Below, piece after piece: positions 49,561 through 59,459 of a DNA stretch of 64,000 nucleotides. The first letter of the stretch is position 1; every line of letters starts with the position of its first letter. The position numbers and the translations under genes were made by a program. The notes beneath the pieces are model-generated. The model worked only from the letters and a program-made list of their open reading frames with translations, searched no databases and had not been told where the DNA came from. The DNA comes from Chrysomallon squamiferum (lineage: Eukaryota; Mollusca; Gastropoda; Neomphalida; Peltospiridae). The stretch spans positions 8,028,265 to 8,092,264 of the forward strand of contig CM022666.1 of the NCBI GenBank assembly GCA_012295275.1, in the 5' to 3' direction.

Positions 49561-50886
49561 CTAAGATCTTTTCTTTATAGAATTTCTCACATAGACAATT
49601 ACTTTCCACGGATCTATATTGACATTGGTAGCAGCAAACAGCTCCAACGAACTGATGTCTGTGCGCATGTCTGACACTGTTCCCCGGGTAATGATCCGTG
49701 CATACGCTGGAATGCGACCTTTAGAATTCTTCAAGGCAGGCAACCCAATACCGAGACTGAAACTGAAAAGTTTCCGATCATCTACAAATGCCCTGAGAAC
49801 AAAGTATATCAGTTCAAAGAAATGTTCGTCGGCTTCCTGGCTCATCACGACAACCTCGTTATCCTTTCTCGGTATCAGACTGGCGAAAACTACAGCGTTT
49901 CCGTGGTGAGCTGTGAGTCCAAGAAGTGAGTAGAAATGAACAAGATCCTGGAAGTAGTTGGTGCCAGTGTTTCGGTAGTAGCTCTCGGCCGCCGATCGCC
50001 ACATCTCGATGACGCCGTGGTAGCTGGTGGGATCGAGAAAGCCGTGCATGTGTGGATGGATTTGACTGACTCCTGCTTTAGGAAACAGGTCCCACACTAT
50101 TAAAGGATACTGAGATTTGTTATCAAAGACACTGGCTGCTCGAAACCACTTCACAGACAGGAGCATCATGTCCATGAACTCTTCCAGCGTCCACTTCAGT
50201 GGATGGTGCTTCTTGAGGACAAACAAAGCGTGCCAGTTGTCCATCTTGAAAGCGTTGGAAGCAGTAAATGCGTGTTTCGACTCCAGCCGATGTATTACAT
50301 GCTCGGCCGTGAAATTTCGATAGCTACAAAAGTCGCACGATATTTCGCTTTCGGAAACCAACCTCTCGACGTAATCCTCCTCAGATTCCTTCGGTCGTAC
50401 AACAGGTCGTTTCTCTCTTAAAGGATTGAAAATGGTTTCTTCTCTAGTGTAGTAATTGTAGATGTGTATAATTTCCTGCTGCCTGGACTGCTGAAACAAA
50501 TCCTCATCGTTACCTAACCACGATCTCATTTTCATTTCGAATGGTTTTGGAAACAATATCGGAGCTCTACGCTTCTCGATACGAAAAACAGACGAAAACT
50601 TTCTGTGTAAATCTTTGCAGTGAAAATCTTCAGATTGTGACCATTGCTGGGTAATGTCTTCGAGATTAGAAACAGAAAACAGAAGAGACTTTTCTTTTAG
50701 ACATCTTCTTCTGAACCAGGACTCGTCGTATGACGATTTTGTAACGAGTCTCGGCCATTGTGAATAAGAACTGTGCAGCGATGAGGTTAAATTCGGCAAG
50801 TTTTTTATGCCCACAGCAGAGAAATAGATAATTATCAACACAATCTGAATTGTTATGAATATAAATATACGTCGCAGAGAATACAT
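49561..50886 (-). CDS. Membrane-anchored GALT/HIT-superfamily protein, copy 2 (intact)
   Basis: 441 residues, one exon, with the same architecture as copy 1: signal anchor (about 7-27), NLT and NFT sequons, NPLREKRP, CDFC, HPHMH (277-281) and the full C-terminus ending NSIKKRS. The second anchor-proximal sequon is lost (SLHSS instead of SLNSS). From about residue 56 to the end it differs from copy 1 at very few positions (for example VVVMSQEAD for VVVISQEAD), while the first 50 residues differ at many (FIFITIQIVLIII, T49). The N-terminus is nearly that of copy 3. Of the four copies, only 1 and 2 are uninterrupted. Confidence 0.85.
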   Translation of the reverse strand: MYSLRRIFIFITIQIVLIIIYFSAVGIKNLPNLTSSLHSSYSQWPRLVTKSSYDESWFRRRCLKEKSLLFSVSNLEDITQQWSQSEDFHCKDLHRKFSSVFRIEKRRAPILFPKPFEMKMRSWLGNDEDLFQQSRQQEIIHIYNYYTREETIFNPLREKRPVVRPKESEEDYVERLVSESEISCDFCSYRNFTAEHVIHRLESKHAFTASNAFKMDNWHALFVLKKHHPLKWTLEEFMDMMLLSVKWFRAASVFDNKSQYPLIVWDLFPKAGVSQIHPHMHGFLDPTSYHGVIEMWRSAAESYYRNTGTNYFQDLVHFYSLLGLTAHHGNAVVFASLIPRKDNEVVVMSQEADEHFFELIYFVLRAFVDDRKLFSFSLGIGLPALKNSKGRIPAYARIITRGTVSDMRTDISSLELFAATNVNIDPWKVIVYVRNSIKKRS

Positions 50887-51164
50887 TGTTTCAAATAATT
50901 TACTTACGTAAGTTTCACACGTAACTTGTAAGATATTGTGTAATTTTGAAACAATTTTCCACCGTTGTTTTAAAACTTGTAAGACGGGTGCATACGTATC
51001 TCAGATTTCTAAGCGTGGCGAGACCTAAATCTTGTTTTATCTTGCAAATGATGACAGCTTTTGTCTTGCCCGTGAAATCTGAGATTTCCTCGATGTGTAG
51101 TGATTGATCTTATGTGAGATACGTTTTATGTTTTACCAGCTAATATTATTAAGCACGATACATC

Positions 51165-51200
<36 letters not shown>

Positions 51201-51435
51201 AAAAGTATGTTGTCTTAAATATCTTTCAGTAGATTGCACACAGACAACATTGATGAAAACATTAACACAGGAAGACGAAGTCAGTATTTAACGTTTTATA
51301 GGAGACTCGAACCTCTGGCGCCCATTTGCTCAACAAGACAACCTTATATATGTGTGTGTATATTAATGTACGCGTGTAAACATGCATGAATATATGAACA
51401 TATGTTTGAAAATGTGTCATTAAATAAATAAATAC

Positions 51436-51470
<35 letters not shown>

Positions 51471-52223
51471 ACACACAGAGACACACACACAGACAAACAC
51501 ACACATACGTACATATTAGGGTGGCGACTAAAGCAGTAAGTTAAATGAGATATCGCGGCGATCACGTATTACTATTCATTTCAAAGCCAGCGAGTTCACT
51601 GTAAATCGAGACTCAAAGTGAAATATATGGTCCGTGCATTTCGTTTCAGCTTGTCGCTTGGCAACCGGCTATTTATAAACCCTGCTCAGGTCTATATACA
51701 AAGTCTACTCAGACGTACATAAGACAGAGAATATTCAAAATCCTAAACTACATACTTACGTACATACACACATGCTTACGCAGGCATGTATGTAAGTCGG
51801 ATTTGAAAACGTCGGCATCATAAATAAAGAATAATTTTTATTTCAACTCAGAAATACACAAAATACTCTTCTATACAGATATAACCAGTGGCTACCTAAC
51901 ACATGGCTCGTATGGCTCGTATCCTGGTCGCCATTTGAAGAGGGCGCCACTGAGCACTTTCTGTTAAAACTGACTGCTATTTTTAGAGGAGTTTTATGGT
52001 ATAAAGTAATTTGAAAGATGGTGTCAGATGTTTGGACAGGTGCACAATTTCAGTGCTTGTCATAGACGTTATTTTCCTCAGATACTAATTACTATACAAA
52101 AACAGAAATACATTTTATTACAACTCCGAAACAAACAAAAGCTCGCATATTGTAATATATAAAAATATATACACCGTCCTTTTATGACTTAGACACATGT
52201 ACATATACATCCGAGACAAAACG
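50887..52223. repeat. Spacer between copies 2 and 3
   Basis: Nearly identical, apart from GT/CA run lengths, to the spacer 53551-54948. Order from left: upstream flank of copy 2 (50887-51165), short (GT)n (51169-51196), AGTATGTTGTCTTAAATA, tRNA-like fragment (51299-51344), (CA)n (51437-51510), GGTGGCGACTAAAGCAG, ATTTATAAACCCTGCTCAGG, CATA remnant (51755-51790), polyadenylation block (51837-51842) and 3' flank of copy 3. No gene. Confidence 0.85.
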
Positions 52224-53550
52224 CTAAGATCTTTTCTTTATAGAATTTCTCACATAGACAATTACTTTCCATGGATCTATATTGACGTTGGTAGCAGTAA
52301 AAAGTTCCAACGAACTGATGTCTGTGCGCATGTCTGACACTGTTCCCCGGGTAATGATCCGTGCATACGCTGGAATGCGACCTTTAGAATTCTTCAAGGC
52401 AGGCAACCCAATACCGAGACTGAAACTGAAAAGTTTCCGATCATCTACAAATGACCTGAGAACAAAGTATATCAGTTCAAAGAAATGTTCGTCTGCTTCC
52501 TGGCTAATCACGACAACTTCGTTATCCTTTCTCGGTATCAGACTGGCGAAAACTACAGCGTTTCCGTGGTGAGCTGTGAGTCCAAGAAGTGAGTAGAAAT
52601 GAACAAGATCCTGGAAGTAATTGGTGCCAGTGTTTCGGTAGTACCTCTCGGCCGCCGATCTCCACATCTCGATGACGCCGTGGTAGCTGGTGGGATCGAG
52701 AAAGCCGTGCATGTGTGGATGGATTTGACTGACTCCTGCTTTAGGAAACAGGTCCCACACTATTAAAGGATACTGAGATTTGTTATCAAAGACACACGGC
52801 TGCTCGAAACCACTTCACAGACAGGAGCATCATGTCCATGAACTCTTCCAGCGTCCACTTCAGTGGATGGTGCTTCTTGAGGACAAACAAAGCGTGCCAG
52901 TTGTCCATCTTGAAAGCATTGGAAGCAGTAAATGCGTGTTTCGACTCCAGCCGATGTATTACATGCTCGGCCGTGAAATTTCGATAGCTACAAAAGTCGC
53001 ACAATATTTCGCTTTCGGAAACCAACCTCTCGACGTAATCCTCCTCAGATTCCTTCGGTCGTACAACAGGTCGTTTCTCTCTTAAAGGATTGAAAATGGT
53101 TTCTTCTCTAGTGTAATAATTGTAGATGTGTATAATTTCCTGCTGCCTGGACTGCTGAAACAAATCCTCATCGTTACCTAACCACGATCTCATTTTCATT
53201 TCGAATGGTTTTGGAAACAATATCGGAGCTCTACGTTTCTCGATACGAAAAACAGACGAAAACTTTGCGTGTAAATCTTTGCAGTGAAAATCTTCAGATT
53301 GTGACCATTGCTGGGTAATGTCTTCGAGATTAGAAACAGAAAACAGAAGAGACTTTTCTTTTAGACATCTTCTTCTGAACCACGACTGGTCGTATGACGA
53401 TTTTGTAACGAGTCTCGGCCATTGTGAATAAGAACTGTGCAGCGATGAGGTTAAATTCGGCAAGTTTTTTATGCCCACAGCAGAGAAATAGATAATTATC
53501 AACACAATCTGAATTGTTATGAATATAAATATACGTCGCTGAGAATACAT
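52224..53550 (-). pseudogene. GALT/HIT-type gene, copy 3, frame-broken
   Basis: The span is 1327 bp, one more than the intact 1326. Codons 1-251 read as in the intact copies, with anchor, CDFC and loop motif present, then GACACACGG replaces GACACTGG at about 52792-52798, so the frame shifts and stops after RAAVCL (52786). The remaining codons, including HPHMH and an intact C-terminus (178 codons from 52760 to 52224), are still open in another frame. The absence of further damage means the break is very recent, or a sequence error; unlike the break in copy 4 it is not in a homopolymer. Distinct residues include SEILCDFC (Leu for Ser) and VLRSF. Confidence 0.82.
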
Positions 53551-53828
53551 TGTTTCAAATAATTTACTTACGTAAGTTTCACACGTAACTTGTAAGATAT
53601 TGTGTAATTTTGAAACAATTTTCCACCGTTGTTTTAAAACTTGTAAGACGGGTGCAGATGTATCTCAGATTTCTAAGCGTGGCGAGACCTAAATCTTGTT
53701 TTATCTTGCAAATGATGACAGCTTTTGTCTTGCCCGTGAAATCTGAGATTTCCTCGATGTGTAGTGATTGATCTTATGTGAGATACGTTTTATGTTTTAC
53801 CAGCTAATATTATTAAGCACGATACATC

Positions 53829-53912
<84 letters not shown>

Positions 53913-54147
53913 AAAAGTATGTTGTCTTAAATATCTTTCAGTAGATTGCACACAGACAACATTGATGAAAACATTAACACAGGAAGACGAAGTCAGTATT
54001 TAACGTTTTATAGGAGACTCGAACGTATGGCGCCCATTTGCTCAACAAGACAACCTTATATATGTGTGTGTATATTAATGTACGCGTGTAAACATGCATG
54101 AATATATGAACATATGTTTGAAAATGTGTCATTAAATAAATAAATAC

Positions 54148-54197
<50 letters not shown>

Positions 54198-54948
54198 CAC
54201 AGAGACACACACACAGACAAACACACACATACGTACATATTAGGGTAGCGACTAAAGCAGGAAGTTAAATGAGATATCGCGGCGATCACGTATTACTATT
54301 CATTTCAAAGCCAGCGAGTTCACTGTAAATCGAGACTCAAAGTGAAATATATGGTCCGTGCATTTCGTTTCAGCTTCGTCGCTTGGCAACCGGCTATTTA
54401 TAAACCCTGCTCAGGTCTATATACAAAGTCTACTCAGACGTACATAAGACAGAGAATATTCAAAATCCTAAACTACATACTTACGTACATACACACATGC
54501 TTACGCAGGCATGTATGTAAGTCGGATTTGAAAACGTCGGCATCATAAATAAAGAATAATTTTTATTTCAACTCAGAAATACACAAAATACTCTTCTATA
54601 CAGATATAACCAGTGGCTACCTAACACATGGCTCGTATGGCTCGTATCCTGGTCGCCATTTGAAGAGGGCGCCACTGAGCACTTTCTGTTAAAACTGACT
54701 GCTATTTTTAGAGGAGTTTTATGGTATAAAGTAATTTGAAAGATGGTGTCAGATGTTTGGACAGGTGCACAATTTCAGTGCTTGTCATAGACGTTATTTT
54801 CCTCAGATACTAATTACTATACAAAAACAGAAATACATTTTATTACAACTCCGAAACAAACAAAAGCTCGCATATTGTAATATATAAAAATATACACACC
54901 GTCCTTTTATGACTTAGACACATGTACATATACATCCGAGACAAAACG
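53551..54948. repeat. Spacer between copies 3 and 4
   Basis: Same order as the preceding spacer but with a much longer (GT)n (53832-53908) and (CA)n (54151-54232). The tRNA-like fragment is at 54013-54058, the conserved GAAGAGGGCGCC block near 54662, and the polyadenylation block at 54562-54567. Confidence 0.85.
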
Positions 54949-56273
54949 CTAAGATCTTTTCTTTATAGAATTTCTCACATAGACAATTACTTTCCATGGA
55001 TCTATATTGACGTTGGTAGCAGTAAAAGTTCCAACGAACTGATGTCTGTGCGCATGTCTGACACTGTTCCCCGGGTAATGATCCGTGCATACGCTGGAAT
55101 GCGACCTTTAGAATTCTTCAAGGCAGGCAACCCAATACCGAGACTGAAACTGAAAAGTTTCCGATCATCTACAAATGCCCTGAGAACAAAGTATATCAGT
55201 TCAAAGAAATGTTCGTCTGCTTCCTGGCTAATCACGACAACTTCGTTATCCTTTCTCGGTATCAGACTGGCGAAAACTACAGCGTTTCCGTGGTGAGCTG
55301 TGAGTCCAAGAAGTGAGTAGAAATGAACAAGATCCTGGAAGTAGTTGGTGCCAGTGTTTCGGTAGTACCTCTCGGCCGCCGATCTCCACATCTCGATGAC
55401 GCCGTGGTAGCTGGTGGGATCGAGAAAGCCGTGCATGTGTGGATGGATTTGACTGACTCCTGCTTTAGGAAACAGGTCCCACACTATTAAAGGATACTGA
55501 GATTTGTTATCAAAGACATTGGCTGCTCGAAACCACTTCACAGACAGGAGCATCATGTCCATGAACTCTTCCAGCGTCCACTTCAGTGGATGGTGCTTCT
55601 TGAGGACAAACAAAGCGTGCCAGTTGTCCATCTTGAAAGCGTTGGAAGCAGTAAATGCGTGTTTCGACTCCAGCCGATGTATTACATGCTCGGCCGTGAA
55701 ATTTCGATAGCTACAAAAGTCGCACGATATTTCGCTTTCGGAAACCAACCTCTCGACGTAATCCTCCTCAGATTCCTTCGGTCGTACAACAGGTCGTTTC
55801 TCTCTTAAAGGATTGAAAATGGTTTCTTCTCTAGTGTAATAATTGTAGATGTGTATAATTTCCTGCTGCCTGGACTGCTGAAACAAATCCTCATCGTTAC
55901 CTAACCACGATCTCATTTTCATTTCGAATGGTTTTGGAAACAATATCGGAGCTCTACGTTTCTCGATACGAAAAACAGACGAAAACTTTGCGTGTAAATC
56001 TTTGCAGTGAAAATCTTCAGATTGTGACCATTGCTGGGTAATGTCTTCGAGATTAGAAACAGAAAACAGAAGAGACTTTTCTTTTAGACATCTTCTTCTG
56101 AACCACGACTCGTCGTATGGCGATTTTACAACGAGTCTCGGCCATTGTGAATAAGAACTGTTCAGCGATGAGGTTAAATTCGGCAAGTTTTTTATGCCCA
56201 CAGCACAGAAATAGATAATTATCAACACAGTCGTAATTGTGAAGAATAGAAATATAGTTCGCTCAGTATACAT
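54949..56273 (-). pseudogene. GALT/HIT-type gene, copy 4, altered C-terminus
   Basis: The span to the ancestral stop position is 1325 bp, one less than intact. Codons 1-416 or so are open and keep the anchor (MYTERTIFLFFTITTVLIII), both anchor-proximal sequons, NPLREKRP, CDFC and HPHMH. One base is missing from a short T run on the coding strand (AAAA at about 55023-55026, where copy 3 has AAAAA), so the last 25 or so residues are replaced by LLLPTSI and a stop at 55002 (423 aa in all). All predicted catalytic motifs precede the change, so a near-normal protein is still possible. A homopolymer sequencing error is a real alternative. Confidence 0.8.
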
Positions 56274-56547
56274 TGTTTCAAATTTAGTTATGTAATTTCA
56301 CACGTAACGTATAAGACACTATGTACTTTTCAAATAATTTTCCACCGTTCTTTTAAAACTTGTAATATGTGTACATACGTATCTCAGATTTCTAAGCATG
56401 GCGATGACCTAAATCTTGTTTTATCTTGCAACTGATGACAGCTTTTGTGTTGTTAGTGAAATTTTAGATTTTCTCGACGTGTAGTGATTGATCTTATGTG
56501 AGATACGTTTTATGTTTTACCAGCTAATATTATTAAGCACGATGCAT

Positions 56548-56618
<71 letters not shown>

Positions 56619-57030
56619 AAAAGTATGTTGTCTTAAATAGCTTTCAGTAGACTGGACAGAGATAACATTGATGAAAACTTTGGCACATGATGACGAAGTC
56701 AATATTTAACAAACGTTTTATGGGAGACTCGAACGGATGGCGCCCGTTCGCTCAACAAGACAACCTTTTATATGTGTGTATATATTAATGTACGCTTGTA
56801 CGTATGCATGAATATGTGAACATAGTTTGAAAATGTCATTAAATAAATAAATAGTTTACACACACACACAGAGACACACACACACACACACAGATTATGG
56901 TGGCGACTAAAGCAGGTAGCTAAATGAGATAACGCAGCAATCTCGTGTTACTATTCATTTCACAGGGCACTTGGTAAAAGGTCCGTCGCTTGGGAACCGG
57001 CTATTTATTAAAAACCCTTCTCGGGTAGGC
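56274..57030. repeat. Upstream flank of copy 4 and truncated last spacer
   Basis: The conserved upstream flank (56274-56545), (GT)n (56549-56614), AGTATGTTGTCTTAAATA, tRNA-like fragment (56723-56768), (CA)n and GGTGGCGACTAAAGCAGG are followed by loss of similarity soon after CGGCTATTTAT near 57000. This is the right-hand edge of the array and is more diverged than the inner spacers. Confidence 0.8.
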
Positions 57031-57940
57031 TTACTTTTTAAGGTCACGCATTGGCGAGTTTTAAAAGGTTCTATGTAGTCACCATTGTCACTGAAGCAGT
57101 CAGAGGTTTTCATCAGTTCGCCCAGAACAATCTGACATCCGGTAACACTGAACCCTGTTACATAAACTAAATATAAATAATGGCCAAAGGTTACGGAAGA
57201 GCATAGAGCTGATTAGATGAACATATTTATAAATTCTGCCTTGTTAATTTGTCACGTGTAATTACATCAGTATTTTCTATCTCCAAGCAGATACAAAAAA
57301 AAAAAAAAAAAGAAACGAAATATATATATCGTTATCGTTTGAATATATCTTCAGTGTGCACACTCACTTACTTCCCATTCTATCTGCACGTTTTATCAAA
57401 GCCTGTTCTTTCTGTGAGAAGGTTTATGAAAAACATCACTTTCTTCTAAATAATCTTTTTTATTAGTAGTATTAATTTTTTAAAGTTGTCCAAATTACTG
57501 AAGGCGGGTTTCCTTTTTCGTTATTTCTGTGGTGCTCACTGATATCTGTACTGTGATAAATAATTGACTATGATTAAAACAAATTCAGTGTAGCTTTAAA
57601 TATCATGGAGGTTTGAGAGAGGGTGAAACGATGACATGTTGACAACGACAAATTAACAAACGAGTCCAAATGGTAAACCAAAACGTCATCTGTGCACATA
57701 ACACGTAGCAGAGGTGTTTCAACAACTGCCACAACAAAAGCCATTTGGTGTAAAACTAATTAAGGCGATAATAAAAATAATATCGAGACACGTAGAAACC
57801 GGTTATTACAGCTAACTCAGCTCTAGAACTGCAAGTCTCTGCGTCCAATCCAAGTAATGATTTCAGCACAGATTTATCTGTTCACGTTAGTTACTTCTAA
57901 TTTATAACACCCGAATATCAGTCTCACTATCCATAACTCC
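57031..57940. other. Unique DNA right of the array
   Basis: No gene recognised. A short poly(A) lies at 57295-57311. Composition is less AT-rich than the introns, but no exon with splice sites was found. Confidence 0.5.
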
Positions 57941-57965
57941 ATCCATCCATCCATCCATCCATCCA

Positions 57966-58052
<87 letters not shown>

Positions 58053-58375
58053 AACACACTGACTCTATTTCTGTCTCACACTTGCTCACTCTCTCATACT
58101 ATCTCTCTATCTCTCCCATCCTTCTCTCTCTCTCTCAGACACACACACGTACACTCACTCAGTCACACTCTCTCTCACTAATCCCCAAACCCTCTCTCTT
58201 ACATTCTCTCTCTCTGTCTATTTATCTCTTTATCTTTCCCCTCCTTCTTCCCTCTCTCTATCTCTGTCACACATACATACTCACTCTATTCTTCTCTCTT
58301 ACTCACTCGCCCAGCATATATCATACATTCTTTCTTTCTATTTATCTCTCTGTCTTCCCCGCCCTCCCCCTCTCT
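57941..58375. repeat. (CCAT)n(CT)n array and pyrimidine-rich tract
   Basis: About seven CCAT units (57941-57970), about 38 CT units (57971-58049), then 300 bp of interrupted CT/CA pyrimidine-rich sequence. Confidence 0.93.
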
Positions 58376-58716
58376 CAATGCTGATGCTGAACAACGGCAA
58401 CAGTTAGCAACCTTCCTATTTATTTATTATTTATTACTATACTGCATACTAGCATACTAGTCTAAAAAGCCGAAAATAGAAAATATAATTAAATAAATAA
58501 CGTTAAAACCAGTTATTAATTTACGAATATCACAGAATCTAAATGCGCAGACTTCCTCTTGGAAATATAAATAATAATCACAGCCTGCACACCTGTATAT
58601 TATTACTTATCTCATTTACAATCAAGCAACGTGACATTTTGATTGGTATTATTTTTAATTATCGGAAAACAGCGGCAAAAATCATGCCATAAATCCGCTG
58701 AAAATATCCATTCTTT

Positions 58717-58747
<31 letters not shown>

Positions 58748-58918
58748 CTGGCGGGTCATTGGCTGACAGTACATTTACACGCGTCATCAGCACGTGACTG
58801 TCGTGACCCTTTTATTATTTTATCAACAATGGGTAAAAATATATTCGATTAAACGAATTTGTTTCATCTTCATTTTAATACGACGAAATGGGTTAAAGAC
58901 GTTATGCATTTTTGAACA
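58376..58918. other. Intergenic DNA
   Basis: AT-rich and unique apart from ATTT tetramers at 58718-58746. No supported gene. Confidence 0.5.

Positions 58919-59005
<87 letters not shown>
58919..59005. repeat. (AAT)n(ATT)n palindromic microsatellite
   Basis: About 14 AAT units are joined directly to about 15 ATT units, making a nearly perfect hairpin-forming palindrome of about 87 bp with no loop. Confidence 0.95.
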
Positions 59006-59007
<2 letters not shown>

Positions 59008-59350
59008 TAAACTGCAAAAGATATTGATAATTTATTCCAAAGCTTAATTTAATTTCTCATGAGATTTCATTCGTTTATTCATTCATTCATTCATTTATTC
59101 ATTTATGCACCTTTCTGTTGATAAACCAGATGACGAAAAAAAAAAAAAAAAAAAAACTTGCTAGCTGGCATCACTTCTAAATTAATGTATCAAAGTACAT
59201 TATTTATTTATTTATAAACTTTGATTCTATTCGTAAACAACAAAAAAAAAAAAATAATAAAAATGTTGTGACATAAGGTTTACTAGATCACCAATAAATA
59301 TTTTTAAAACAATGTACATTGTTTATTTTTTAGTGTCTATTTTTTAAATA
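59006..59350. other. Intergenic DNA with ATTC and poly(A) tracts
   Basis: (ATTC)n-like run at 59068-59105, 23-base A run at about 59136-59156 and another at 59241-59253. No gene. Confidence 0.55.
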
Positions 59351-59378
59351 TGTGTGTGTGTGTGTGTGTGTGCGCGCA

Positions 59379-59454
<76 letters not shown>
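59351..59454. repeat. (GT)n ... (GA)n compound microsatellite
   Basis: GT units 59351-59372, GCGCGCAC, then about 36 GA units (59382-59454). Confidence 0.95.

Positions 59455-59459
<5 letters not shown>

Larger units (their letters stand above)
43690..57030 (-). repeat. Tandem array of GALT/HIT-type genes
   Basis: Units consist of a 1326-bp gene plus a spacer. Start codons lie at 45108, (46380, relict), 50886, 53550 and 56273. Copy 2 to 3 is 2664 bp and copy 3 to 4 is 2723 bp; the difference is mostly (GT)n length. The larger step between relict and copy 2 (4506 bp) is explained by a 1.26-kb transposon and a 310-bp SINE-bearing duplication. Spacers carry conserved blocks in a fixed order: (GT)n, the phrase AGTATGTTGTCTTAAATA, a tRNA-like fragment, (CA)n, GGTGGCGACTAAAGCAGG, GGCTATTTATAAACCCTGCT, an AATAAA-bearing block, then the gene's 3' end. 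Similarity fades at about 43690 on the left and 57030 on the right. Confidence 0.92.

Noticed and set aside
43690-57030. Segmental repeats as an LTR element or satellite
   Set aside because: The repeated unit contains a complete conserved gene with flanks and has no reverse transcriptase or terminal repeats; it is a tandem gene array.
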